A DNA stretch of 64,000 bases from Chitinophagaceae bacterium (GTDB lineage: Bacteria; Bacteroidota; Bacteroidia; Chitinophagales; Chitinophagaceae): positions 1-64,000 of the forward strand of contig JAEUVD010000025.1 of the NCBI GenBank assembly GCA_016787065.1, in the 5' to 3' direction. The translations under genes and the position numbers were made by a program. The notes beneath the pieces were generated by a model. It worked only from the letters and a program-made list of their open reading frames with translations. It had not been told where the DNA came from and did no database searches. Each line of letters starts with the position of its first letter. Position 1 is the stretch's first letter. Of the stretch, positions 20,303 to 28,524 are shown piece after piece.

Positions 20303-21274
20303 CTATGATTTTTCCATTTTGAAATGTTTGAAACTAATCAGTCCTAATTTCGGACTAATCGTTAATCCAACACTTATACCTAAATAAAACGCCTTAGATC
20401 CACTAGTCCAAGTTGAAAATGTGGGCATTCTGCCACCCTCAATCCGAACAAGCCAATAGGTTAAGGATGTGCCCGTTACTTCGTAAACCATTCTATATCC
20501 ATTGCTTCGCCAAACGCTGTTTGGTTGTTTCACGGGCGTATAAACGTCTCCGTATTCGTTATACATACTACCAACCTCCACTCGATACGGAACAATAAAA
20601 TCTAAAGAGAGTTTACTTACACCACCACCTCGACCATATTTGTAAAACATTTCTCCTTTAGAACAAAGATGCCAATGAATACCTGCATACATATATTCAG
20701 TTATAGAATTTGTGTACATTGAATATTCGTAAATACTTCCAGGTTTATTGCTTTTTCGGATGATTGTTCCATCACTTGCTTGTAAAAGAAAAATAGGCTC
20801 ATTACTTGGATAGCCTTCTAAACGCGTTACAAATCCACCGGCACCTACATGAGGGCCATACATGTTTGCACGTGAACCTGGGCCGTAATACATAATACGA
20901 CCGCTTCTGAATAGATCAACGGAGGCGTTTTCGTTATATCGTTTATATACATTAGTTCCAAGCTGAACATCATAACTTTTAAATTTCCGGGTTAAATTAG
21001 TGCCAACTAAAGTTTTGTTTCTAATGGGTGAATTATGTTCATCCTTATTTCGTCCTAGTTGGATCGAGTAAAAACCATTGACTTCAATTAACCCATTAAG
21101 CAATTTTATACTTGCGTTGGGAGCTAGCATCAATTGTGGTGTTCTTAAATCGCCATGCAGTAATAAGGACGCACGATACGATCTAAAATGGGCTTTAATT
21201 AATAGCGTTTGAGAACTTGCAACATTGGAAAAAAGGGTTAATGCAAGCACTACTAACCATTGTTTTGATTTCAT
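20303..21274 (-). CDS. Hypothetical exported protein, barrel-like
   Basis: 323 aa with signal peptide MKSKQWLVVLALTLFSNVASS. The mature part is dominated by alternating hydrophobic/polar strands with many Tyr, Gly and Arg (MYYGPGSRANMYGPHVGAGG, for example) and ends in a hydrophobic strand region, consistent with an outer-membrane beta-barrel. I do not recognise the family. It is the last gene of a minus-strand trio. The lipoprotein gene starts upstream and ends only 6 bp before this start, so the two are probably one transcript. No T9SS tail is seen. Confidence 0.65.
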   Translation of the reverse strand: MKSKQWLVVLALTLFSNVASSQTLLIKAHFRSYRASLLLHGDLRTPQLMLAPNASIKLLNGLIEVNGFYSIQLGRNKDEHNSPIRNKTLVGTNLTRKFKSYDVQLGTNVYKRYNENASVDLFRSGRIMYYGPGSRANMYGPHVGAGGFVTRLEGYPSNEPIFLLQASDGTIIRKSNKPGSIYEYSMYTNSITEYMYAGIHWHLCSKGEMFYKYGRGGGVSKLSLDFIVPYRVEVGSMYNEYGDVYTPVKQPNSVWRSNGYRMVYEVTGTSLTYWLVRIEGGRMPTFSTWTSGSKAFYLGISVGLTISPKLGLISFKHFKMEKS

Positions 21275-21280
21275 ACAGAA

Positions 21281-22306
21281 TTAGATTTTAACTATAACAA
21301 AATAAGGAAAATTGGTATTGTATTCGTTGTGGTTATAGTTTATAGCACGAAATACTTCTCCATTATATTCGAAAAAAAATGAACTATTGTAATACAACTC
21401 CCGATCTAAAATCGGTGAGTAAATTTGAGGATCTTCACTCTTAATTTCAAAAGAATTAGAACTAGTACTATATAGTTTTGAAACATTTTTACAAGCAAAA
21501 CCAACATAGCTTAGGTCTTGTTTAATAAAAATACGTTGTGGATTTTCTTGATCACAAGAAGAAAAAGTCCGCACAAAATTAAGCATGCTGTCATATAATT
21601 GTCCTTGTGAGGATAATATATGGCTCCCATTGGTTGTCATTTTATATTTCTTAGATTCTAAAGAAATGGATTGACTTATAGTAGCGATTATTGTAAGTGT
21701 ATTATTTTTTAGTTGAGTTATTTGCATCGATCGTACGTTACCTGCTACTCCTTCAGAGAATATTTTACCGCCATCAGGAGACACAACAAAGGAGTTTGTG
21801 GAACTAAACAGGTTTTTACTAGCGATAATATTACTGGTTTCAAGATCATGTACACGTAATGTGCAAACACCAATATTTTTACTAATGGTATAAATTTTAT
21901 TATTTGTTATAATGCAAGAATCAAAATTATAGGAAAAGGTATGCGACTTATATAATGTGGAATCCAGCATATTGTAAATGTCTACTCCTAAGTCAGTTTG
22001 AACACCAATGTAAACGGCATCATTGAGTTGAGATACGGAATAGTTTTGAGTTGGTTCAATATACGTTGTTAAACGAAGTGATTTTGTTTCAACATTGAAT
22101 TCAGCTTTCCGTTTTTGCCCCGAACTATCAAGAATTTGTCCATATAAACAGTGGCGTTCAGGTATGTAGAAGGATGCCTCAAATCCCTGTTTTTCAAAGT
22201 AGAATGTGTGTTTCAATGGAGCCAGCGTACTGTCCGTTTTAAAACAACCGGATAGTAACAACGATAAAAAAAGCAGGGTGAAATAGGGTAAGAAATGTTT
22301 ATGCAT
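21281..22306 (-). CDS. Hypothetical lipoprotein, beta-propeller-like
   Basis: The start at 22306 (MHKHFLPYFTLLFLSLLLSGC) is preferred over the longer reading frame from 22393. It gives a clean lipoprotein signal with lipobox LLSG-C and leaves about 20 residues to the invariant Cys. The 341-aa product has repeating strand motifs (VYIGVQTDLGVDIYNML; FVVSPDGGKIFSEG; LSYVGFACKNVSKLY) like a 6-7 bladed propeller of the YncE/WD type, but no named family is certain. It is probably surface- or periplasm-facing. It sits between a barrel-like protein and a T9SS PKD protein, a set that could form a surface complex; this is inferred from order only. Confidence 0.6.
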   Translation of the reverse strand: MHKHFLPYFTLLFLSLLLSGCFKTDSTLAPLKHTFYFEKQGFEASFYIPERHCLYGQILDSSGQKRKAEFNVETKSLRLTTYIEPTQNYSVSQLNDAVYIGVQTDLGVDIYNMLDSTLYKSHTFSYNFDSCIITNNKIYTISKNIGVCTLRVHDLETSNIIASKNLFSSTNSFVVSPDGGKIFSEGVAGNVRSMQITQLKNNTLTIIATISQSISLESKKYKMTTNGSHILSSQGQLYDSMLNFVRTFSSCDQENPQRIFIKQDLSYVGFACKNVSKLYSTSSNSFEIKSEDPQIYSPILDRELYYNSSFFFEYNGEVFRAINYNHNEYNTNFPYFVIVKI

Positions 22307-22475
22307 ATTGGAATGTATAAAATGTTTTTTCGTAAAAATTGAATGCAATTTAATCGTTTGTTGGGAAATGAACTTCATAAAACTATGCAACATGATTTGG
22401 CTTTATTCCATAATTTACGAAGTATTCATCAAGTTAATTTATGATTCCTTACGCATAGGCATATCGAATTTTCTA

Positions 22476-24116
22476 TTATTGTTTAAGCATTTTAACTCTG
22501 TACTGATTTCGCTCGCTACTTAAAGAAATGAAATATATACCTGGATTATAGTTAGCCATGTCTATTGATTCAATTTTAGTATCTGGTGTTACAAGTTTTT
22601 GTAGGATGGTTTTTCCCATTAAATCTGTTAATCGTAATGTGTAGAAATCTTGCTTTGGTATTGCAAGATTAACTGTAGTTGTAATGGGATTGGGATAGGT
22701 GGTTAAGCCCGGATTTTTTTCGATATTTTGTATCGAGCTGGGGTTAATAACCACATTTATGCAAATAGAATCCTGAGAACAGGGATGTTGCAGTAAATTG
22801 TATGCAACAGTTTTTAAACAAAGATTGTATGTTCCTGGATTTGTATAGGTATGGATTGGATTTGACATATAGGATGAATCGCCATCACCAAAATACCATT
22901 TTGAAATGAAAAATGAACAATTAGAACACGTCGTATTATCGGCGCAACTCACAGTATCATTAAATGAGAGACTAGCAAAAGCAGATATTACGGAACATAC
23001 ATTGATCAATGGATTACTCGCATTAATGCCAACACAGTAGGAACAATATGCGGGCATCGAATTTGAATTCAAATACGTAATACTTAAACAGGTCGTATAG
23101 TTTCCAAACGAAGGGTATGTATGTACTGGATTTGGTAGCGTTGATTGTCCTCCATCTCCGAAGGTCCAATTATAGGCTATTATTGGCCCTTGTGCAATGG
23201 AGCAATTCGTAAAATTAAATGTGGAATTATCAAACGTATTATACGTGAAGAAGGCATTGCAAGGTTGTGAACCTATTTGGGCAACAACACTATCGCAAAA
23301 AGTACAACTAAAAGGATTACCAATGGTATCTAAGCCTTGAATGGTAAGACAAACATTATAAATACCTGAATTTAAATAATTGTGTACCGGATTTTGTTGT
23401 GTTGATCCTGATCCATCTCCGAAAGCCCAATTATAATTCGTTATGCTTCCGATACCCGATGATAAATCTGTAAAATTGAATGTTGAATTATTGACGGTAG
23501 TATAGCTAAAGTTGGAAAAACAAGGACTACTACTCGTGGTTGACACCTGAATTGTGTCGCAATACATACATAAATACGTTACACTGCCATCAGTAGTTGA
23601 TAAAACCAAACAAGGATAATAAGTACCAGTGGAAGTATACGAGTGAGATGGATTTTGAAGCGATGAAATCCCTCCATCACCAAAAGTCCAACTATAACCT
23701 ATAACGTTGAATGGAGTCGTTGAATTATCCATGAATTCTATTGAATTTGGAGTAACAAAGTTATAGCTGTATGATGCAACACACGGGCTAATAACTGCTT
23801 GTGCAAAAAAAGAGCTATCACAATACGTGCACATAAATGGGCTACCAATTGAATCGAAACCGGCAATAGTTAAACAAACCGTGTAGTTTCCCGAAGTGGT
23901 GTATATATGAAAAGGGTTTGGTTGATTTGAAGCACTACCATCACCGAAATCCCAAACGTAATTTGTTATTGTTCCATTCGAGGTCGATAAACTCGTGAAG
24001 CTATAGGTATTACTGCTGTTGGTAGTATATGTAAAATTGGCATTACACGATGATTGGGCAGATGCAATTTTTATATTAATAAATACCATCATCACAAACA
24101 ATATTTTCTTCATCAT
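22476..24116 (-). CDS. PKD-repeat surface protein with T9SS sorting tail
   Basis: 546 aa with signal peptide MMKKILFVMMVFINIKIASA. Five PKD domains follow, recognised by repeated W.FGDG..S...NP.H.Y...G.Y..CL (VWDFGDGSASNQPNPFHIYT, SWTFGDGGISSLQNPSHSYT and others). Each of the first four is followed by a CxYC or CxFC motif (CTYCDSS, CMYCDT, CTFCDS, CSYCVG), and a CSNC occurs in the fifth. The C-terminal about 75 residues are a T9SS type-A tail (TYPNPITTTVNLAIPKQDFY ... GIYFISL), so export to the cell surface is predicted. PKD domains usually mediate protein or polysaccharide contacts. No catalytic domain is visible, so an adhesin-like or structural role is likely. Confidence 0.8.
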   Translation of the reverse strand: MMKKILFVMMVFINIKIASAQSSCNANFTYTTNSSNTYSFTSLSTSNGTITNYVWDFGDGSASNQPNPFHIYTTSGNYTVCLTIAGFDSIGSPFMCTYCDSSFFAQAVISPCVASYSYNFVTPNSIEFMDNSTTPFNVIGYSWTFGDGGISSLQNPSHSYTSTGTYYPCLVLSTTDGSVTYLCMYCDTIQVSTTSSSPCFSNFSYTTVNNSTFNFTDLSSGIGSITNYNWAFGDGSGSTQQNPVHNYLNSGIYNVCLTIQGLDTIGNPFSCTFCDSVVAQIGSQPCNAFFTYNTFDNSTFNFTNCSIAQGPIIAYNWTFGDGGQSTLPNPVHTYPSFGNYTTCLSITYLNSNSMPAYCSYCVGINASNPLINVCSVISAFASLSFNDTVSCADNTTCSNCSFFISKWYFGDGDSSYMSNPIHTYTNPGTYNLCLKTVAYNLLQHPCSQDSICINVVINPSSIQNIEKNPGLTTYPNPITTTVNLAIPKQDFYTLRLTDLMGKTILQKLVTPDTKIESIDMANYNPGIYFISLSSERNQYRVKMLKQ

Positions 24117-24553
24117 GCTCTTTTAAGGAAACTCTAAAGTATTAAATTAAACCTATTTGCAATGAAATTCGTATATTTATTATTAGTTTATAGTTGAACA
24201 AAGTTCAGTCATTTAGGACTAAGGTCTACTGTACTTTTTCTTCAATTGAGGTTTATGTTCGTCACAAAAAGTGCTGTTTTTCGATTCCTAATATAATTGA
24301 ATTTTATGAATTCAAAATCAATGAAATAATCAGTATGGTATTAAACATTAATTCAGTTAATTTATGATGGTTTGTGCATTCATGAATTTCGAGATTGAGC
24401 TGTTATAACTTGTTCTAAACTGTACTCTATGAAATCCTTTTATCTGTACCTAATTTTTTTCATAAACACTTTTAATTTTGACATGTGCGTATGAAACATG
24501 GTGAAGTCTCTGCATATTTAATGTTCTGTTTTTTGTCAAATAAAGCTAAGGAA
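24117..24553. other. Intergenic region between divergent genes, carrying direct-repeat copy 2
   Basis: It separates the minus-strand PKD gene from the plus-strand PhzF gene. It holds the second copy of the about 127-bp direct repeat (24251-24377). The frame of the PhzF gene opens further upstream at 24485, but the extra 23 residues match nothing in the family, so I treat that stretch as non-coding. Confidence 0.55.
24251..24377 (+). repeat. Diverged direct repeat, copy 2 (partner at 20081-20208)
   Basis: Same orientation and order of conserved blocks as copy 1. Here it lies upstream (promoter side) of the minus-strand block, whereas copy 1 lies downstream of it. No open frame or terminal inverted repeats are apparent inside. 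Confidence 0.75.
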
Positions 24554-25351
24554 ATGCGTAAAATAAAAATGTATCAAGTAGATGCCTTCACCCAGAAATT
24601 GTTCGCCGGTAACCCTGCTGCCGTTTGTGTTTTGGATGAATGGTTGCCAGATGAAATCATGCAGTCTATTGCCGCAGAAAATAATTTAGCTGAAACAGCA
24701 TTTACGGTTAACCAAAATAATCAATTTGAAATTCGATGGTTCACACCAACGGTTGAAGTGGATTTATGTGGTCACGCAACCTTGGCAACTGCTTTTGTTT
24801 TATTTCAACTGCTCGATTATCCTGTTAACCTAATTCCATTTTGGTCTCCACGCAGTGGCTCGTTGTCTGTTAGCAACCAAAACGGATTATTTCAACTTGA
24901 TTTTCCAACGGATAAGTTAGAGAAAGTATCTACTCAGCAATACCAAGAAATAACTGACTGTATCGGAATGCTTCCAGTTGAATTATTTAAAGGGAAAACC
25001 GATTATTTGACAGTCATAGATTCTGAAGATGAATTACTTCGTTTGATTCCTAATTTTGATGCTATTCAACAACTGCACGCTCGCGGACTTATTGTAACCG
25101 CACCTGGAAATGAAGTTGATTTTGTATCTCGTTTCTTCGCACCTCAAAGTGGCGTAGATGAAGACCCTGTTACTGGATCTGCTCATACATCGTTGATTCC
25201 GTATTGGTACAACAGAATCGGTAAGACTCAGATGCAGGCACGACAAATTTCTAAACGTGGCGGCGATTTAATCTGCGAGTTTCAAGGAGAGCGTTGCTTT
25301 ATTGGTGGACATGCACGACTGTATTTAACAGGTGAAATTGAAATTAATTGA
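24554..25351 (+). CDS. PhzF-family isomerase-like protein
   Basis: 265 aa from the ATG at 24554, chosen because AAGGA lies just upstream and MRKIKMYQVDAFTQKLFAGN is the standard family N-terminus. The fold is a two-domain diaminopimelate-epimerase-like dimer. Family signatures are seen: GNPAAVCVL, the catalytic Glu in NLAETAF, DLCGHATLATA, and DEDPVTGSAHTSLIPYW near the end. PhzF proteins catalyse isomerisations, the best known being in phenazine synthesis, but most family members are of unknown substrate and no other phenazine genes are present. The next gene starts immediately after, so the two are co-expressed. A second PhzF gene lies at 26856-27653 on the other strand. Confidence 0.88.
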   Translation: MRKIKMYQVDAFTQKLFAGNPAAVCVLDEWLPDEIMQSIAAENNLAETAFTVNQNNQFEIRWFTPTVEVDLCGHATLATAFVLFQLLDYPVNLIPFWSPRSGSLSVSNQNGLFQLDFPTDKLEKVSTQQYQEITDCIGMLPVELFKGKTDYLTVIDSEDELLRLIPNFDAIQQLHARGLIVTAPGNEVDFVSRFFAPQSGVDEDPVTGSAHTSLIPYWYNRIGKTQMQARQISKRGGDLICEFQGERCFIGGHARLYLTGEIEIN

Positions 25352-25352
25352 T

Positions 25353-25640
25353 ATGAAAATACTAGCCATTGAAAAAGAAGTGGAAGGAGCCTTATGGAAT
25401 GATTGCGATGCCCTCCTTCAACAAGAAGCTCACCATGTTTTTCAATTATACCTTACCGATTGCTTGCGCGAAATTTACTTTACAGAGATGAATGGCGCAG
25501 TTTTGATTTTAGAATGTTCTGATGCTGAAGCTGCTAACAGACTGCTTGCTGAACTACCGTTGGTTCAATCCGGAAAAATTACATTTGAGGTTATGCAATT
25601 AAAACCATACACAGGCTATAAGCGCATTATTCAGTCTTAA
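25353..25640 (+). CDS. Small YciI-like/muconolactone-isomerase-like protein
   Basis: 95 aa from the ATG at 25353 (MKILAIEKEVEGALWNDCD), which follows the PhzF stop with one base between. The longer frame from 25332 overlaps PhzF and is less likely. The sequence has the beta-alpha-beta pattern of the dimeric alpha/beta-barrel superfamily, with ECSDAEAANRLLAELPLV and a final K..PYTGYKRI. Similar small proteins are often found beside reductases, PhzF proteins or regulators in Bacteroidota. The substrate is unknown. Tight coupling suggests it works with the PhzF protein. Confidence 0.6.
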   Translation: MKILAIEKEVEGALWNDCDALLQQEAHHVFQLYLTDCLREIYFTEMNGAVLILECSDAEAANRLLAELPLVQSGKITFEVMQLKPYTGYKRIIQS

Positions 25641-25704
25641 ATTATTGGAAATTTATAGTACTATTTCTCAATCTATGTTTAATAATAATGAAGGCATGAT
25701 GGTA

Positions 25705-26301
25705 CTAATCGCTTAAAGCAAAAGTATCATTCAGTCTATCTTCAATCCAATGATATTCTATTTCTTTAGCAACTTGAATCGCTACTTGATATCCATGTTG
25801 CTCAGCAACAAAACATAAGCACATATCAATTCCGGCACTTACACCAGACGACGTATAAAAGTTACCATCTGCAACCCAACGCGCACGTTTATTCCAATGC
25901 ACTTTTTGATTCAAGGATGAAACCCAAGGAAGCGCTAATTTATTGCTTGTAGCATGTTTGTTATTTAAATATCCAGTTTGAGCAAGTAATGCACTTCCGG
26001 TACATATACTTAGTACATAGTTACTTTTTCGAATTAAAGCAATCAGGTTATCGATGAAATGCTTATCGTGTACTTCTTTTCGAACACCTCTACCTCCGGG
26101 TATTAGGAGGATGTCAATTTTATCGGGAATGAAATCTAAGCCCTCTGTTTGAAGGTGAACTCCATGATGGTTACTAATCATACCACCTTGCAAGGAATGA
26201 TATCGAAGGTTGTAGTATTGTGGTAGTCGCCCGAAAATTTCAACCGGTCCGAAAACATCTAAGGTTTCAAATTCGTTAAACAATAGGATTACAATATTCA
26301 T
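25705..26301 (-). CDS. DJ-1/PfpI-family protein (GATase1-like)
   Basis: 198 aa from the ATG at 26301 (MNIVILLFNEFETLDVFGPV), the standard family start. The frame to 26352 would overlap the upstream GNAT gene. The nucleophile-elbow cysteine is in LSICTGSALLAQTGYLNNK, followed by the typical ATSNKLAL and TSSGVSAGIDMCL. This is the layout of intracellular ThiJ/PfpI proteins such as isonitrile-hydratase-like members and the N-terminal domains of GlxA-type regulators, but no DNA-binding domain is attached here. It is last in a four-gene minus-strand operon. The function is undefined (hydratase, glyoxalase or stress chaperone). Confidence 0.82.
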   Translation of the reverse strand: MNIVILLFNEFETLDVFGPVEIFGRLPQYYNLRYHSLQGGMISNHHGVHLQTEGLDFIPDKIDILLIPGGRGVRKEVHDKHFIDNLIALIRKSNYVLSICTGSALLAQTGYLNNKHATSNKLALPWVSSLNQKVHWNKRARWVADGNFYTSSGVSAGIDMCLCFVAEQHGYQVAIQVAKEIEYHWIEDRLNDTFALSD

Positions 26302-26327
26302 TCTAAAAACAAGTTTTACGTTTAATA

Positions 26328-26849
26328 TTATAACAACATGGTATATAGCCAATAACGTTTACCCCAAATAGGTTCTAATTCTTTTAATCTTACAAAACCA
26401 AGTTTATGATAGATATGTTGTGCAGCCTCCTGTATTTCGGATGTATGCAAGGCTATCGTTTTTTCGCCGGAAGAACGTGCTTCATCAAGTACTAGTTGCG
26501 TTAGTTTTTTGCCAATTCCTTGTCCTTCAAATTCCGGTAAAACACCCAACATTCTGATATAGCACCACGAGGTATCAAAGTACTTCCAAGGATTACCATT
26601 AGGCACCCAATAGATAGCACCAATAAGTTGTTGCTGATGATAACATGTTATGCAATGAGATACATTAAAAAGAGTATCCCAAGTTTCTCTCAAGTTCCTT
26701 GTTTTTTTGTACTCGTTGAGGTGCTCTTCACTCAGATGCTTTTCAAATAATGCAGTGTACACCTTCTTGGCCAACGAAATTAATTCTTCTCGATGAGTTT
26801 GCAATTGTGTTGGGTTAAGTGATTCGAATTGGTAAACTATGTTATCCAT
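26328..26849 (-). CDS. GNAT-family N-acetyltransferase
   Basis: 173 aa. The acetyl-CoA-binding motif A is clear: MLGVLPEFEGQGIGKKLTQ (Q/RxxGxG/A), followed by EARSSGEKTIALHTSEIQEA and AQHIYHKLGFVRLKELEPIW, typical of GNAT enzymes acting on small molecules. The long N-terminal helix region is less conserved. It lies between the DJ-1 gene and the PhzF gene with spacing of a few bases to PhzF, so it belongs to the operon divergent from MocR. The substrate is unknown; modification of a metabolite or xenobiotic fits the neighbourhood. Confidence 0.85.
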   Translation of the reverse strand: MDNIVYQFESLNPTQLQTHREELISLAKKVYTALFEKHLSEEHLNEYKKTRNLRETWDTLFNVSHCITCYHQQQLIGAIYWVPNGNPWKYFDTSWCYIRMLGVLPEFEGQGIGKKLTQLVLDEARSSGEKTIALHTSEIQEAAQHIYHKLGFVRLKELEPIWGKRYWLYTMLL

Positions 26850-26855
26850 GGTAAG

Positions 26856-27653
26856 TTAAATTAGCCAGTTTCCTTTTAAGGTTATTACAGCATTGCCATA
26901 AATATAAACAGCATGATTGGTAAGTTCAGTTGTCATGCTACCGCCACGTTGAGATGCTTGATAACAATGTAATGTTTTCTTATTCAATTTATTGCTCCAG
27001 TATTTTGTTAGAAAAGTTTGCACACCACCGGTTACAGAATCTTCATTACTACCAGACCAAGGCCAGAAATAGCGATATTGAAAGTCATACTCGTCAGTAG
27101 TAGAAGCGGCGGTTACAACAACGCCGTTGATATCGTTATAACTGGAAAGTAGCTTTTGGTAATCAGGACTAAGTTTTTGAAGCCCTGAAACACTTGGAAT
27201 TTCAATTACAATAATTCGGTATTCCGCATTGAAGTTCGATTCAAGAAATTCAAGTATTCCAAGAGCATGTAACATTTCCATTGGAACCGAAAAAGACTCT
27301 AACGTAGATAAAGGAAATTTCATTTTTATTTTACGCTCACAACGTGCAACCATTAAATGGATTTGTTGTTGCGTTTTAAAAACGATGGTTTCCATTGCGC
27401 TTGTTTCAAATAAAACGTTCGCAGCGGCTAAAGTTGCATGTCCACAAATTGGTATTTCGGTTTTTGGAGAGAAGAATCGAATACCAAAAGTGTTTTCATC
27501 AATTTGGCATAGAAAGGCTGTCTCCGAGAAACCGATTTCTGTTGCCATGTCTTGCATAGTGGAAGGCGACAAAGCGTTTGAAGTCATGCACACGGCAGCA
27601 GGATTACCCTTAAAGGGTTCTGTTGTAAATGAATCAACAAAATAAATTTCCAT
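26856..27653 (-). CDS. PhzF-family isomerase-like protein, second paralogue
   Basis: 265 aa, the same length as the plus-strand PhzF at 24554-25351 but clearly diverged. Signatures are MEIYFVDSFTTEPFKGNPAA, the catalytic Glu in GFSETAFLC, PICGHATLAAANVLF and NEDSVTGGVQTFLTKYW. The latter replaces the usual DPVTGSAH, suggesting a different substrate pocket. It is the second gene of the minus-strand operon (split-barrel protein, PhzF, GNAT, DJ-1), ending 6 bp before GNAT. Two unlike PhzF proteins within 3 kb suggest successive or parallel steps in processing small molecules. Confidence 0.88.
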   Translation of the reverse strand: MEIYFVDSFTTEPFKGNPAAVCMTSNALSPSTMQDMATEIGFSETAFLCQIDENTFGIRFFSPKTEIPICGHATLAAANVLFETSAMETIVFKTQQQIHLMVARCERKIKMKFPLSTLESFSVPMEMLHALGILEFLESNFNAEYRIIVIEIPSVSGLQKLSPDYQKLLSSYNDINGVVVTAASTTDEYDFQYRYFWPWSGSNEDSVTGGVQTFLTKYWSNKLNKKTLHCYQASQRGGSMTTELTNHAVYIYGNAVITLKGNWLI

Positions 27654-27664
27654 CGTATGCGCGT

Positions 27665-28318
27665 TTAATGTTTTGGTGCTGTATGGATGTTTAGAAAGTG
27701 TATTACACTATCGGTAAGTTCGGGATTATCGATTCGTTTAGGATCTAACACAGGATTACCGGCAACAAGCGTAAGGGGAATATGACCGCTCCAAGCATTT
27801 CCTTCTACATCGTCATCATTCATGGGACCATCGGTACGTATTTTCGCTGAAGCACGTTCTATCGTAAATTTTACTACAAAGGTTTTCTCTATTTGCACAT
27901 CACTTCCGATGGGAACTTCGTTGCTTCGCTGATCTACAATATGATTACAAATAATGGACAAGGCTTCTTCTTTCTCTTCAAAACTTTTTACTTGTTCAGC
28001 CTTACCAAATAATACAACCGAACGATAATTGACAGAAGAGAAGAATAAATTTTTACCGAGAACCACACCATCTAGATGCGTTACACTTACACAAACGGTT
28101 TGTCCGTTCAACATTTCCTGCATCATGAAATTTTTAGAGGAACCATGTATATATAAACAGTTTCCTTTTCGTCCATAAGCAGTAGGTATGATCATACTTT
28201 GTCCTTGATGTGTGATAGCAACATGACAAATAAATCCGGCATCTAAAATGGCGTTTACATGTTCTTCATCGTTTTGTTGTCGGTTTGCACCGCGTATAAC
28301 AGGGTTAAATTCCATCAT
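27665..28318 (-). CDS. Pyridoxamine 5'-phosphate oxidase-like FMN-binding split-barrel protein
   Basis: 217 aa. The family layout is clear: a start with HVNAILDAGFICHVAITHQG, then IPTAYGRKGNCLYIHGSSKN, VSVTHLDGVVLGKNLFFSSV, NYRSVVLFGKAEQV and a C-terminal IPLTLVAGNPV. These proteins bind FMN, heme or F420 and reduce or oxidise small molecules. True PdxH residues are not obvious, so it should not be called PdxH. It is the first gene of the minus-strand operon and is divergent from the MocR regulator with about 200 bp between them. That arrangement makes it the likely primary target of that regulator. Confidence 0.85.
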   Translation of the reverse strand: MMEFNPVIRGANRQQNDEEHVNAILDAGFICHVAITHQGQSMIIPTAYGRKGNCLYIHGSSKNFMMQEMLNGQTVCVSVTHLDGVVLGKNLFFSSVNYRSVVLFGKAEQVKSFEEKEEALSIICNHIVDQRSNEVPIGSDVQIEKTFVVKFTIERASAKIRTDGPMNDDDVEGNAWSGHIPLTLVAGNPVLDPKRIDNPELTDSVIHFLNIHTAPKH

Positions 28319-28472
28319 TCATTTTTTTTATAACACTTGTACTAATTGATAAGAAGGAGGTTGGTATTTTTTTGATGGATTGAAGTTGAAGTGAACTTCC
28401 TTTTTTTAATCTTTCCATCTATCCTAACCAATCTTCTTTCGTAATTACTAGAGCAAAAATAGGTGTACTATT

Positions 28473-28505
28473 TTTGTGGTAACAGATACAGAAAGTATAA
28501 ATTTG
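28473..28505 (+). promoter_or_regulatory. Bacteroidota-type promoter of the MocR gene
   Basis: TTTG at 28473-28476, 21 bp, then TAAATTTG (28498-28505) match the Bacteroidota sigma-ABfr consensus TTTG-N17-23-TAnnTTTG. The start codon lies at 28525, so the 5' leader would be only about 12 nt. Confidence 0.7.
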
Positions 28506-28524
28506 ACGAGTACAATTGTAAAAG

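Noticed and set aside
24554..27653. Phenazine biosynthesis cluster
   Set aside because: Two PhzF proteins are present but no phzA/B/C/D/E/G genes, so the family name does not imply the pathway.
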